Part shown: one piece after another, positions 1 through 11,913 of the stretch
Layout of the letters: each line of letters starts with the position of its first letter
Position numbering within the stretch: position 1 is the first letter of the stretch
DNA from: Siphonodentalium dalli
Taxonomy: Eukaryota; Mollusca; Scaphopoda; Gadilida; Siphonodentaliidae
Assembly: GCA_032622095.1 (NCBI GenBank)
Contig: CP136069.1
Coordinates: 8,572,036-8,636,035 of the forward strand
Reading direction: 5' to 3'
DNA length: 64,000 nucleotides
Program-made: the position numbers and the translations under genes
Notes under the pieces: model-generated
Database searches by the model: none
The model's input: the letters and a program-made list of their open reading frames with translations, nothing else
Told to the model about the DNA's origin: nothing

Positions 1-238
1 ATTCGATTCAAAATTTCCAAATCTAAATTTCGAATATACACTGACAAAAAAGTAAGCTGTTTACGGACAAGTTCACACGTCGATCTTCGCTGTTTCTGTG
101 CCATATAATTCCCGAAAATTATGAATATATGCACCTTATAATTCTTATTGTACATCGCGATTGTTCGCATGCTATTAAATATAAGTATAGCCAGTAATTA
201 GCAACTATAGGACGACTAAATACATCTGAATTCTAGCT

Positions 239-535
239 TTGAACATGGTAGCCAAAAGCTCAGAGATCGCCGATGGACCGACGACACGCGTAAATTATAA
301 TAGCGATGAGATGCTTAAAAGCATTGTCCAGATTGGTCAATACTCGAGTTACCATGGATATCTCGATCCAGTTATGTGGTGTAATTCTACTTTTTCAAAT
401 AGTACAACAAAAACAGTTTATTTCAGATCGCCGCACGCGATTTTTCCCGTTTTGTCTAAAACCGTGCACACGAGGTACCAATGGAGTACACCGCTAACCC
501 CTTTTCTAGTGATTCGACTTTCGAACGAAGTATGA
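239..535 (+). CDS. Possible small ORF or first exon, unrecognised
   Basis: An ATG at 245 in the context GAACATGG opens a reading frame of 97 codons (track start is two codons earlier). The first 45 residues have a soluble, mixed composition (acidic and basic residues balanced, VAKSSEIADGPTTRVNYNSDEM near the start), whereas the rest is less protein-like, so if it is coding it may be a first exon ending before about 390. I recognise no domain. No neighbouring exon can be joined to it with confidence. It could equally be chance. Confidence 0.2.
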   Translation: MNMVAKSSEIADGPTTRVNYNSDEMLKSIVQIGQYSSYHGYLDPVMWCNSTFSNSTTKTVYFRSPHAIFPVLSKTVHTRYQWSTPLTPFLVIRLSNEV

Positions 536-833
536 ATGCAAATGGATATTGGCCAGATGATTTTATGCATGGTACCGGTATGTTTATATATGTTACGACC
601 AAATGAAGTTACTTAACAAGTGTATTTAACAATAAAATAAATGTAACTTTCCCATCCTCCGCATTCGTCATGGTCGACATTTGTTCTGTAATATCGCCGA
701 GAATGTAAACAACACGTGCTCCCGGTGTCGAAGAGTGTGTGTGACGGTGTTTTCTTTTGAAGTTGACTTTCAGTTTTGGAGTGTTCCTCGAAACTTCACA
801 ATATGTCGTCCGTTATTCATGTTTATTTGAAAC

Positions 834-1055
834 ATGATAAAAGCTACATGTAGTGCAGAAACTTACACGTGTGATGAATGCAACATGGTACATAAATCGC
901 AAGCGTCTGGGACAACAAGACATCTCATCATCCAACACTACATAAACAGGCTACCCTGCGACTGTTGTTGCATCTTCAAGTTTATAAAAACGGGTGTTTC
1001 CGAGTGCCCATTCGCAATTGTGCATGTACATGCAAACTCTACAAATTGCGCGTGA
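834..1055 (+). CDS. Possible short zinc-finger-like ORF
   Basis: A 73-codon frame contains C-x2-C followed 13 residues later by H-x4-H (CDECNMVHK...TRHLIIQH), the layout of a C2H2 or BED-type finger, and three more cysteines after it (CDCCC). BED and C2H2 fingers are common in transposon-derived proteins. An in-frame stop lies just before the ATG, so it is at most a short or partial gene. A relic of a DNA transposon is as likely as a host exon. Confidence 0.2.
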   Translation: MIKATCSAETYTCDECNMVHKSQASGTTRHLIIQHYINRLPCDCCCIFKFIKTGVSECPFAIVHVHANSTNCA

Positions 1056-2324
1056 TTTTAATTCCGATAATCCGTTTAGTGGTTGTATATCTAATCGTCG
1101 TTACGACCGCATGGACGTTTTAATCAGTTTTTTTTTTCTCTCAATAATTCTCAATTGAAGTTAATAGTACCGGTATTGTGAACGACGGTTGATCGCCACA
1201 CAAGTTATGATGAAATTTCATGGAAGTTCATAGAACGTTTCTAAAATTGTCTAATCATTGATATTAAAAGCCTAACTGAGAATGCAACACACGGGTATGA
1301 TTCGATTCGATATTCGATTCAATTACGTAGACTCGATTCGATATTCGATTCGATCAAAATCTCCAATTCGCAGGACCCTAGGTTGAGGACGAGTGACTCG
1401 TTTATTAAACAATTCCAACATTGCCTGCCATAAACAATATATAGATGCAAAGATTACTCAAAACGATGAACAACCTTCAATAAAAATGTACTGTTATTAT
1501 TCAGAGATATTATTACTCCATGTAGACGTAGTACAACTCTTTGATGATGCCGAGTGTTACCACAGGTTAAATGCGTGCAGACCTTTGATCTCAATTGATT
1601 ATGCACATTGACCTAGTTTATCTCAAAAGGGCCAACAACGTGAGTTGCTGTACTAGTCGGCATGTTGTTTATTTAATTAGCTGTATATTGTAATAGAGTT
1701 TGCAACACTATGCTTATCAAGTTCTATTAATCTTTTTCAAGTAATTGTTACAGAAGGCATAGACCGGAAGGTTTTTTTCAAAAGAAACTTATAGCAACGG
1801 TTCAACAGTTCGTGATTTTGTTTGGCATTATTTTTCTTAAAAACGTGTTTTGATATCTCGTTAACATAGATTAAATGCATTCACCGAGCCTATTTTTATT
1901 ATTTTTGACTGGATTTCTGGTGACAAATACCATTAATTAACAACGTATTTGTGAAGTAATTCAACCAGAAACTTTCTAATAACAGTTTAAACAAGAAATT
2001 CAATTAATTGAGGAAAAACACCCACTGTCCCGAGTGGTATTGTTAAGCTATTGGAGGGTCTTCCACTTCGCATGCAAAATAGCTAAATATTATTAATTGA
2101 TGACTGATGTACATGTACAGTACACACATAGTAATAACAATTAACGTTATGATTTGAAACTAACCATGATAGGATATTTACAGTAAGGTGGTATTAACTA
2201 CTACGAGTGGTATTAGTAATAATAGTACCATTCTAGCATAATATATGTGTACATGATGTATGGGAAATATTAAAGGACAAAACAATAGTTACAATACAAT
2301 TAGAACTTTTTTTTTTATTAATCG
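1056..2324. other. AT-rich stretch without recognisable gene
   Basis: No convincing exon is seen. The notable part is 1286-1375, where the hexamer GATTCGATTCGATATTCG recurs as an irregular short tandem repeat; the same ATTCGATTC motif opens the window at position 1. The remainder is unique-looking AT-rich sequence with short T runs. Confidence 0.5.
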
Positions 2325-2810
2325 CAAGAAGAGCTAATTGCGCTTAAGCACAATAAGGGAATCTCTATTGTGCTTAAGCGCAATAAGGATATATTTAACT
2401 GTACTCAAGCGCAATAATGGAATTTACAAATTGCGCTTATATAATAAAACCCAATAAGGAATCTCTTAATAAGGAATATATTATATATAGTACATAAACT
2501 CCCTATAATTCAGGTGGTGTAGTCCATCTCCATGGTACAATGGGTGGAACAAATATAGGATTATTCTACTATTTGCACAAGGGTGATCTAATGAGAGAGA
2601 TATTAATTGCGCTTAAGTGCAATATTGATGTAATTTCGCTTACGTGTAATGAGGAATGTCTTATTACACTTAAGCGCAATAAGAATATTCCTTATTGCAC
2701 AGGAATATCACATTGTGCATAAGCGCAATAAGGTATCTCTAACTGCGCTTAAGCACAATAACTGAAGGAATATTCTTATTGGGCTTGAGCTCAATTAGAG
2801 ATTCCTTAAG
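2325..2810. repeat. Cluster of about ten GCGCTTAAGC palindromes
   Basis: About ten copies of a near-perfect palindrome related to ATTGCGCTTAAGCGCAAT, usually followed by AAGG, lie 25-60 bp apart (around 2337, 2366, 2400, 2430, 2606, 2635, 2663, 2700, 2738 and 2778). Copies differ by point changes (GCACAATAAGG, GTGCAATATTG) but keep the dyad. Each can form a small hairpin. The spacing is irregular, so it is not a simple satellite. A decayed element with multiple subterminal palindromes or a protein-binding cluster are both possible. Confidence 0.6.
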
Positions 2811-3149
2811 TTATTGCAGTTAATCGAAATTGTCTATTAAATGTCAAGTTGGTTTCCCATAGAGATCATCAACGATGTCTATGCGCAAGGGACCTACGCC
2901 AGTCTTCTCTGTTGGGATTCCAATTGTTGGCTTATTAAATACAGTATGCACATATGCTTAAGATACAGTTGTGCACGAAGCGCGCTCCCGTATGTCGGGT
3001 TTTGGATCCCAGTGAATTAAAATATCATTGAAATAATCGGTTCCCCCCCCAATAAACATCCATATATTGAATATACATGTTTTTGGAGCAGAATTAGATA
3101 GTCCATATTGGACACCATCATGGAATTTAATTTTTTTATTTAATTTTCA

Positions 3150-3480
3150 CACATAGTTATTAGTTATGTGGAATCGTGGATGGCGTTATCATTAAACATC
3201 ACACCCTTATATTGATTATGTGGATAGAGTTATCATTAAACCTCACATCCTTATATTGGTTACAGTAATGCCCAAAGTAATTGACCACTTAACCACAGCA
3301 TAATTATTGGTAATTTTTCAGGATTTAAAAGCCTGAAAAATTACCCATAATTCTGCTGTGGTTAAGTGGTCAATTACTTTGGACATTACTGTATGTGGAT
3401 GGAGTTATCATTACACCTCACATCCTTATATTGGTTAGGTTATGTATATGTGAGTTATCATTAAACCTCACATCAGTGTG
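3150..3480. repeat. Short tandem repeat of about 50 bp, split by a MITE
   Basis: Units of the form TATGTGGATGGAGTTATCATTAAACCTCACATCCTTATATTGGT recur four to five times, twice before and twice after the hairpin element at 3261-3393. The unit junction TTGGTTATGTGGATGG is reconstructed exactly if the hairpin element and one TA are removed, showing that the array is older than the insertion. Confidence 0.7.
3261..3393. mobile_element. Hairpin MITE with TA target duplication (Tc1/mariner-like)
   Basis: The sequence reads almost identically on both strands: it begins TACAGTAATG, then CAAAGTAATTGACCACTT, and ends with the reverse complement, ...GGACATTACTGTA. The arms run about 60 bp to a central AGGATTTAAAAGCCT loop. 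TA lies at both ends, the target duplication of Tc1/mariner superfamily elements. It encodes nothing. Fragments of the same arms occur at 32525-32575 and in the termini of the element at 36232-36622. Confidence 0.8.
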
Positions 3481-3699
3481 TTGGGGATTTTGGACCTTGA
3501 CTTGGGACCTTTGGTTTTTAACGCAACAAATGCGAGTACACCTTATACACAAGTTTCTTGGATAAGATGAGTTTGAAGCCTGCTTACATTTCGAAATGTT
3601 GTCAGTTTTGTATCGTCTGCAGCGGAACTCGGCATGTTGAAGCAAAAGTTACAAGAGATAAAATATGTACGTAACGAGACTATAATACAAATGAAAAAA

Positions 3700-4520
3700 T
3701 AAATTGAGGGAGGAGTGGGCGATACAGGGAACTAAGGGTTGAACCAATATAAATTTGTAGAGCGATAACGACCAATGTTGACATATCATGCATCTCAACT
3801 CTACTGTTGCAACAAGGCTATAAAATGGGGGGGGGGTGTCATAATCTTAGTTATCTCTATATAGTGCCAGAATAGTCATTTATGGACTTCTATAGTGGTA
3901 CAATGCAAATTGGAATCAAATGATAAAAATATGCATGTATTAACACAACTACGGTATACCGATGAAAATAAAAATAATAATTTAGGCCGGGATTAGATGT
4001 TGGGTTGGTTAAATAGACTCGGAGAAAAAGGGGAACGATGAACTGCCATAAATTAGTAGAGCGACAGCGATCAATGTTGCCATGTGATGCATCGCGACTG
4101 TACTGTAGCGGCAATGATATAAAATTGGGGGGGGGGGTCTGAAATTATCTTTATCTCTATAGATGGCACCAGGATTATATAGAAAGGAATAGCAATTGAT
4201 ATACGTATACCGTATACTATAGTAATACCATAGACATATACATGTAAGTACAAGTATCACGTGATAAAATATTACGTAACTTGACTATAGCGATGAAAAA
4301 AAGTGGACCGGGATTAGAGGTTCGGTTGGTTATATGTGGATAATTGGATATGGAATTCATACCGATGAGACGATAAAAATTAGTGGAGCGATAAAGACCA
4401 ATGTTGACACTTAGTCACTAGTCAGGCTACATGGGGGTTGATACGATAGACCGAAATAAATTTGTCGGGTGATAATGACCAATGTTGACGTATAAAGTAA
4501 CGCGACTGTACTGTCACACA
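3700..4520. repeat. Diverged tandem repeat, units of about 200-300 bp
   Basis: Related blocks carrying TAGAGCGATAACGACCAATGTTG, then a CATCGCGACTGTACTGT motif, then a poly-G run with GTCT, then ATCTCTATA, occur around 3750-3890, 4050-4170, 4370-4420 and 4450-4515. Copies are strongly diverged and rearranged. No coding potential seen. Confidence 0.5.
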
Positions 4521-4604
4521 ATTATCAGGTAGAACCTGTCAAATATGGACTCTGGTGGCCAATATGGAACAGTTCAGAAAACATTCGCAGGGCCCTAAAA
4601 TTTA

Positions 4605-5125
4605 TTTAACATGGGATCTGCCATTAAAATTGATTTATGTCGATAAAATTCTTATTTTTCAAAATTTGAAGCTGAGACTTGGTGTGTCTGTGTGGAATAC
4701 TTATATATTCCTAAAATGACAGGGTACAGCACGTAATTATTTTTTAGATGGAAGAAATAAAATTTTTTCGATGATAAATTTTAACATGGGATTTGCTATT
4801 CAAATCGATTTATGTCGATAAAACTCTTATTTTTCAAAATTTTGAGCTGAGACTTGGTGTGTCTGAGTGGAATACTTATATATTCCTAAATTGACAGGGT
4901 ACAGCACGTAATTATTTTTTAGATGGAAGAAATTATTTTTTTTCGATGATAAATTTTAACACGGGATTTTCCCATTCAAATCGATTTATGTCGATAAAAC
5001 TGTTATTTTTCAAAATTTTAAGCTGAGACTGAGGTATGTCTGCGTGGAATACTTATATATTCCTAAAATGACAGGGTCCAGCACGTAATTATCTTTTAGA
5101 TGGAAGAAATTGATTTGTTTCCATG
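4605..5125. repeat. Three tandem units of about 175 bp
   Basis: GATTTATGTCGATAAAA starts at 4632, 4807 and 4983, giving a period of 175-176 bp. Each unit continues with TTTTTCAAAATTT, AAGCTGAGACT, GTGGAATACTTATATATTCC and ACAGCACGTAATTAT. Units differ by only a few substitutions, so the triplication is fairly recent. Confidence 0.8.
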
Positions 5126-5362
5126 ATAAAAATCGAGCGTGTTCTGTGCCGCAGGCAGTGTGCGCTCAAAATGTAAACAACTTTCTCAAGTGTCGTTTTG
5201 GTCAACATATCGCTTTCTCGACGGGGAGATCTGATCCGAATAATAGCTAAGATGTATTTAGATAGAATTATTGAAAGAATTTGACCGATTATTGTGCATT
5301 TTGAGAGAAACGAGTGAAGAAAACGTATAGTCAAACACGCGAATTCTGCCAATTAGTTGCAG

Positions 5363-5434
5363 ACGAGCGCTGTCAGAATCAGATAATCTACAGATTGACA
5401 ACAAATGCAGGCCTGAAACTCACCTTTTTGGGAG
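5363..5434 (+). CDS. Candidate isolated exon, unrecognised
   Basis: A 72 bp segment is bounded by a plausible acceptor (AATTAGTTGCAG) and a good donor (GGGAG followed by GTAAAT). Two of three frames are open. I cannot join it to another exon or recognise the peptide; it could be a chance pairing of splice-like sites upstream of the gene at 8.9-12 kb. Confidence 0.18.
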
Positions 5435-5955
5435 GTAAATCCCACTTATTAGATATCAAAACAATCCTTCCTAAGCACATTCCACAAGTTTTTAATATCT
5501 TAGGACACAGTAACAGTCAAAATGAATGAATTTAAATCACGATTCCGAGACGAAGCGAGACATGTACTGTGTACGATTTTTGACTCATTTTGAGGCGCAT
5601 TGGTTACGATGACGTCATTTGCGTTGCCCCACAACCTTAACCCTTTCCAATGCCAACGGCATTTCAATTGGTTGAAATTAAAATTTTCTCAAGTTCCAGC
5701 TCAACCTGAATCTAGTTACCCAATTGGTAGAATTACTTTAGCAGTACAATTTAGTTTTATCAATTATAACTATAATTTTATTGACGATATGAGCTCAACA
5801 TCATAATATGAAACTGTTTATGGCGGTGTTATCCAAACGTGTGCTTTGATAATGGTTATAATTTTATTTTGCGATCAAACGTCAGTGCAGCTCAGCAGAA
5901 ACGCATAGGCACTATTTCAATTCAGCAGAAACGCATGAGTCCTACGATAATAGTA

Positions 5956-5993
5956 CACCCACTGAACGCGCTTCGCGCGTTGGTCAGTGGGTG
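5956..5993. repeat. GC-rich perfect hairpin, loop TTCGC
   Basis: CACCCACTGA pairs with TCAGTGGGTG across ACGCGC-TTC-GCGCGT. The reverse strand contains GCGAAGC, a sequence known to fold into an unusually stable mini-hairpin. In this AT-rich context the GC stem stands out. Possibly the end of a short inserted element together with the hairpin at 6288-6304. Confidence 0.6.
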
Positions 5994-6287
5994 AAAAAAC
6001 ATTGTGCAAAGACATTCCATTGTCAATCATGTCTCTGGGAGATGGGGTTTGACTAATGAACTTGTAGTTGACTTCTCCTGTTGACTTGTTACCTATGTTA
6101 GCCACTTATCATTTCAACACAAATCCATATCAGGATTAATCCCGATAATTATGCATGGGGGCTCTTGTCACTCTAACAGTCAAACTCATGGATATATTTC
6201 AATATTCAGCACACTGTTCTTCATTAAAAAAACTTCTGAACCAGGATGTACTGTTATATGTGGAATTTTTGGACAGTTTAATAGCGC

Positions 6288-6304
6288 CCGCGGCGAAGCC
6301 GCGG
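6288..6304. repeat. GC hairpin CCGCGGC-GAA-GCCGCGG
   Basis: A perfect 7 bp stem with a GAA loop contains the core GCGAAGC on the plus strand, the same extra-stable motif as the hairpin 330 bp upstream. It is flanked by further GCG/AAGCGAAG words. Confidence 0.6.
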
Positions 6305-8922
6305 AAGCGAAGTGACCAGGGTATACGTATGCGAATATGATATATATACTAATCGACTTTTTCGGCCCAATCTAAAAATAAATTGAAATCACCTAAAATA
6401 GGATAATTTATTCATAACTGAAGGGTCAGCCAGGGTCAGCGGAGTCCAAAATTCTATTGTTGGCAACGGTCGCCATTTTGTATTGATTAATGCCACCTCG
6501 AAATGTGTAATTGGGCAAAATGCTCCAGGGCAAAAATAAAAAAAACTTTGATCTCACAACTGTTAGCTATACTTCATCATATGTAGGAACATCACGCTCC
6601 TAAAGCCAAATATATTTTCAAAAAGTGAATGTAAATTGAACAAAAGCTCTGGTTAACAAAAACAAGTTAAATTGCATGAAAACGTTTTGTTTACATATTT
6701 CATAAAATTATTTAAAATATTTACCCCGAAAGAGGATTCTAGTGACCTTGCTGGACGTTTACATATTATCTTCAATTTTCTAACGGTATTTCCGTCTAAA
6801 CAATTTATGAAATATTCTCAAAGTTCAAGGCCGACAAACGGAAAATTTAAGTTTCGATTGAAAGATCGCAGAGTCATTTTAAGATTGCTTCTTGGGAAAC
6901 CAGTAAAGGCGTCATGACACCAAGACGTACATCATGACGTCACTACCTACACCGGCGCGCAAAACTCCAGACAGGACTGCGTCGATGGCCAGACAGCTGA
7001 GACTCGTATTACATGGCAGGCTAAATATCCACATTTACGCTAGGCCTATATGTGATTATTTACATACATTGTATATATCATTTCTTGTGTCCCATTATAA
7101 TTAGGGTGGATACACACATGCATGTAATTTCTGTATGTAAAATACATGTATTTTACATGGCCACACCAATAATTGACAACATGACTCACCTGCGCGCGAG
7201 CGGTTCATTGTTAACAGGCCAGACATATTGTCTTCTATCGGTACATTTAAGGCCAGTCCAAAACATGTCTTCTCTCACGGATGCGGAAATTAGTCAAGTC
7301 TGTGTGATATCTGGCATTGTATTAATGCACGACCACCAGAAGCCATACGTCTGGCATATACAGGCTTGATGTAGAACATTTTCAACCATGATGCTTGTTT
7401 GGGGGAGGTCTCGAAAGCTTGAAATCGCTAAGGGACTTAGTTGAATGTATCGGTCGGAATAATCTGGGCAAGAAGGTACAATATGATATGTTTTACTTAA
7501 ATAGCTCAGAGTTAGCCACCCACGCTTGGTAGCTTTCGGGGTCATATATAGCCCCTGCATGCGTCAGGGAAATCCTGATCCACCACTGCTATAAATAAGA
7601 AAGTCTACCATATGGGTTATCCCACGAACAATTATTTTAAGTGGCCTGGCGACTCGGTCCAAGATAACGGCGTATCTACATTCCGACTTAATTGGAACTA
7701 GAACTCAGTGCGTTCAACACGTAGGCAATGATTGGGTTGTCAGTGGACACATATTACATCGTCTGTATGATCCATGTAAAACGCCAAATACACGATAATT
7801 AGAGATTACATGCATGTGTTTATCCACCCTTAGGGTTTATCATCAAATCCTTCTATAAAGATAACAATTCATCCGATAATCCCATGAACAGCAACAAGCG
7901 GGCGCAAATTACGTGTACGTACATGATCATATTAACTTTGTGCATGTGTTTCTATCACATATCGAGTACTGTATACTACAATGTATATATAGGTCATTGG
8001 ACGGAATATGTAGTTAATTAAAACTTAAATGTGGTTAATTGCAGGTCTTGAAAATTTTACATAATCTCTTTTTCGTTCCCATTGTCGATGCTTAGTAGTA
8101 GATAGCCGCAGTTCGATTCCATGGAATATTCTGCTAACTTATACTATATGCAGTGTTTCTGCCAGGCCGGCTGTGAGTCCGTACCACAGACCCAATCCTC
8201 CTGGTCATAGCATGAAATCCCGCTCATACACAAATAAAGTTATTAAAAAGTTATGTAGTCTTGTCTGTCTCGGCAGGCTATATATGATATCTAACCTTAT
8301 TTTCATGAATAATGACAAAATGGAATCAACGCAGTCCATCTTCAGAAAAAAAAGAATAACAGCATGAACAAACCATAAATAGTGCCACCCCACAAATAGT
8401 TCCATGGGATTCCCCCAGGAGGAGAGGGGAGATATCAGTAGTTCAATTTACTTCAGAATATGGGAACGTGGATCATAAAAACTGCCTCATTTATTATCTT
8501 GGCGTGAATATTGATGAGGCATTAATTCATCATTATTCCAACTTGTATAAAACATGTGTATAATTTGAGGCATGAGGAAACACACAAATATCGTATCATT
8601 TATAGTAATATAAAATTGCGACTTGGCTTACTATTGTTTTAGGGCAATGGATCGTTAATTTTGTGGTTGCCTCATTGTCGTGAACTGAAGCATGAAAACA
8701 CTTGGGCTAATGGCGATCATTATAAATGAATCTTTGTGCAACATACAGAAGTTTGCGGCTTCATGTTAATGCATGCCCTCATTCAGAGTAAGAGTTTGTC
8801 TAATGTTCCTTCCTGGGCTGGCTTAGATAATCATTCCGATGTGATGCATCCAGTAGAAGTTTGCAGACAAGTGCAGTTGACTGTGTCACAATAATAGAGA
8901 TAATCAAAGCTATTATTCGCAG

Positions 8923-9077
8923 TCATTGAATATCATGCACTTGTCAACAATTAATAGTCAGGCCAAGGACGCCCAATGTTTTGCTGCTCTTTTGCAGTTG
9001 AATCATCAGATACTAATACATATAATTTTATATAAATGTGTGAGACAGGGAATAAAATACACAGTCAGTGAGAATGG
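8923..9077 (+). CDS. Candidate exon of the plus-strand host gene
   Basis: After a good acceptor (TATTATTCGCAG) an open frame runs for 51 codons plus 2 nt to a weak donor (AATGG then GTTTGT); the frame stays open to 9120. The peptide is helical in character (KDAQCFAALLQLNHQILIHI), compatible with an alpha-helical repeat protein like that of the exons at 10.1-12.0 kb. Its end phase does not fit directly onto the exon at 10096, so either the donor is wrong, an exon is missing between, or it belongs elsewhere. Confidence 0.35.
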
Positions 9078-9339
9078 GTTTGTTTATCTCTTTTTTATAT
9101 CAGATTTATCATCTTTTTAAATTTAGTTTGCACCGGCATTTTGTCTTGTTGCTTACCTGTGATCGCCAAAATTTCTCAAAAGTTATCTAAAAATCCTGAT
9201 GAAAAATGCCCCTCATAACAACCGATCCATAGTTTCAATTAGTGTTTAATAAGGGAAATTGGGTTAGAAAGTTGCGACTTATACATTGGCCGGTACGGTA
9301 AATGGTAAATTACAGATAAATCAGTCTTCAAATATTTAA

Positions 9340-9408
9340 TTATTTACTACGTTTCCCCTATAGCAGCTAAAGGACCCATTCCCCTGACCCCTAGTGGAAA
9401 CCCTGCTA
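9340..9408. mobile_element. Solo terminus of a hAT-like element
   Basis: The sequence CCATTCCCCTGACCCCTAGTGGAAACCCTG matches the right end of the element at 21868-22710 (CCATTCCCCTACCCCCTAGCGGAAACCCTG region). No opposing CAGGGTTTCC end is found nearby, so this is a truncated copy lying in an intron of the gene at 8.9-12 kb. Confidence 0.55.
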
Positions 9409-10095
9409 TATGTCCAAGGTCTTGAAGGTTACCTGAACTTAAAGCTTTTGCAAATAGCTTCAATCAGTGGAAATTTCCCTCACAAACTTTTTTATATCAC
9501 TGATGAATAATAAATATAGAATAAGAATTATGAGATATTTATCTGTATTAAGGATATTGATACAAGTTAATTTACTTGTTTATTCCATTTCTTTGAGCTT
9601 GATTTAACCTACAACTTTTTCCTAATTCAGCATTATTTATGCTCCCAATTTTCTTAAATTTCTACAGTATATAGGTCCATTATAGCCTGTTTAAATCATT
9701 CCAGTCTCCACTGCTAATATTCACTCATAATAAGGATTGGTCATTCTTTGAATATCATGTTTGTTGCACTTGATCGAGTACTGATAGAGTAGTGATTGAG
9801 CTAATTAATCAGCGATAGCAAGACCTTCACCAATTTCATCAGCATAACCAATGGCACAACCAGTTTTTTGTTGCAGCATTTTCATCTTAGGTAACCTCCC
9901 GGCAAACTGAATGATCACATGCCTCTAATATGCATGCTTGTGATTCAACTTTAACAAACCTAAACTTTAAAAATTAAAACACAGACTAGAATTTTCAGGG
10001 ATCAATTGCTATATATAGGTGTGCTTATTTTCAAGTTATTTGGACTCCGAGAGGAACATTATTTAAGTGTCTAATACCTAAACTTCCTTCTTCAG

Positions 10096-10273
10096 CTGAT
10101 TGCCGATATAAATCGGAAAATGGGGTTCGAGCTCGATGTGACGATGCAAACGTCATTAATAATTATGACAGCATCAATTCTGAGGGAAGCCGCCAGAAAT
10201 AGCGAGTGTAAAAAATTAGTCTCGGCGATGGATACTGAGTTGGAAACAGTGATAGAAGAAGAAAAGCAGCAAG
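10096..10273 (+). CDS. Internal exon of an unrecognised host gene
   Basis: A strong polypyrimidine acceptor (AACTTCCTTCTTCAG) precedes 178 bp open in one frame only, ended by CAAG followed by GTAGTT. It encodes 59 residues beginning LIADINRKMGFELDV, continuing TASILREAARNSECKK and ending TELETVIEEEKQQ, a hydrophilic, helix-rich sequence with a charged C-terminal tract. It ends in phase 1. Downstream exons at 10672, 11740 and 11914 continue the frame. I do not recognise the family; a HEAT/armadillo-type helical protein is a guess from composition alone. Confidence 0.65.
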
Positions 10274-10671
10274 GTAGTTTGTGTTAATATAATATAATTG
10301 TACTTCCTTCAACACAGTTAGGGGTGGACCTCATTGGGTGTACTGAGTCAGCCAGTCCTTCGATTTTTAGGTGCACAATTGCTTTGGCATACGGAAAGTT
10401 GTTTTATTGATCATCATCCTTTATGGTATATATATACATTCTCCAATTAGTCAGCAGAATATGTGAATCGAAACTCTACGTTAATAGTTTGGAAAATCAC
10501 CTTATCTTTTTGTTTCAACTATTTACGTTCCGTATTTAATATGAATATATGAATCGGACATGTAGTTCTGTGTGTCAATAAAAAACAATAAAATTTGCTC
10601 ATCACAATAAAGGTTATATAAGGTGAACAAATAATAATAGACTGGTCAATTCATAATGTTGCCAATTATAG

Positions 10672-10794
10672 TATATCATTTTAGGTTATCATATGACCCT
10701 GTGAATAGATTCAAATCGGTGCGATTTGAAACTGTTCGTCTGATTCGTTACAAAATCGGCTACGATGATGCAGATTTCGTCGAATCTTTGGCAG
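10672..10794 (+). CDS. Internal, possibly optional, exon of the same gene
   Basis: Bounded by an acceptor ending TTATAG and a donor GGCAG/GTGCAT, this exon is 123 bp, an exact multiple of three, and starts and ends in phase 1, so it can be included or skipped without changing frame. It encodes about 41 residues, basic and well mixed (DPVNRFKSVRFETVRLIRYK then GYDDADFVESLA). An alternative acceptor lies at 10685, but only the 10672 start fits the phase of the previous exon. Confidence 0.5.
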
Positions 10795-11739
10795 GTGCAT
10801 TTCTGTGCTTTCTACAGACCACAATGCTCTTACCAGAAAAGAAAATTCACTATAATATTATATGACTTAAACGTACAATTATGTTAGATGGCAGAACATG
10901 TAACCCAAATGATCTAATTAATTGACCTAATCTGTAAGAATAAGTGAGCAAAAAATTGCCATACAAGGCTGTGTGCCAAATTGTAGATTTTTGTTTCATT
11001 TGCATTAATGCGAGTTGGAACCTAATTTTGAAAATATTGTCCGGTAAGTATATCGGTTCAAGCGACAGACAACACAATCATCGCAAGTGTAGTGAAAAAT
11101 ACTGTGCTGTTCAATGAAATGAAACAGTCATCTTACAGTAGGCATATTAAAAATTTACATTGACATTGTTTCTCTCATGAATGCATGCTCATATCTGTAC
11201 TCAACAATTTCTTGAGCACAGAAAATACATAGAGGTGTATAAATAAGCACATAATCTGTGTATATTGCTGCTACTTTGACAATCACCAGGCAGGTTTCGC
11301 CAGTCAATTTTAGGTAACAAACAATGATTAGATTTGAAATGAACACACCTGATTCGCAGGGACATAGAGAATCAAATCTGTTTTTGTGTGGCCTAAAAAC
11401 CCTTCAGACCTAATTAAACCGATTGACACTAAATAGGGAATCGTCATAATTAGTGTGTGTCTTGCCCTCCAATATGTCAAAATTAATTCATTTTCTTAAT
11501 CAGTGTATTCAATTTCACTCTCAAAAGAGAGGTTTTCCCGAAGGGTTCGACTTTGAAAAGTGTCGCCATTTAACAAAAATGTGCATAGATATTGACATGC
11601 TCTGATTTTCATATTATTAGTATAGTCATTTGCAATATATTTGATGCAAATACAACAATTTAATGTCATAATTTCTGCATATGAATTTTCATATCTCGAC
11701 ATGTGGACAGATAGACAATTTTACAATCCATATTTTCAG

Positions 11740-11819
11740 AACTAAAGAGAATCACAGCTATCCTGTGTCTGCCACATCTGCAACATGAGAAAAGTGATAT
11801 GTTGTATGTAATTGATCAG
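11740..11819 (+). CDS. Internal exon of the same gene
   Basis: Acceptor CATATTTTCAG and donor GATCAG/GTAGGA are both near consensus. The 80 bp exon enters in phase 1 and leaves in phase 0 and encodes LKRITAILCLPHLQHEKSDM and a short tail ending YVIDQ. The phases match both the exon at 10096-10273 and the one at 10672-10794. Confidence 0.65.
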
Positions 11820-11913
11820 GTAGGAATGTTCGTTATCTTCCAGCAATAACACCAACTTTATATATAAAATGTTAATAATTAATTTTTCCCTACTTAATCT
11901 GCACTCCTTGTAG

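Larger units (their letters stand above)
5435..8922. other. Long non-coding stretch with scattered hairpins
   Basis: No exon can be supported. It holds two GC-rich hairpins (separate entries), an 81-codon open frame at 6672-6917 of unknown value, and otherwise AT-rich sequence. A run of CATGTA-type words appears around 7110-7160. Confidence 0.4.

Noticed and set aside
2325-2810. CRISPR array
   Set aside because: Spacing is irregular, repeats are palindromic and diverged, and the genome is animal-like.
6672-6917. 81-codon frame as an exon
   Set aside because: Composition is suggestive in the middle, but there are no splice sites and no domain, so not annotated.
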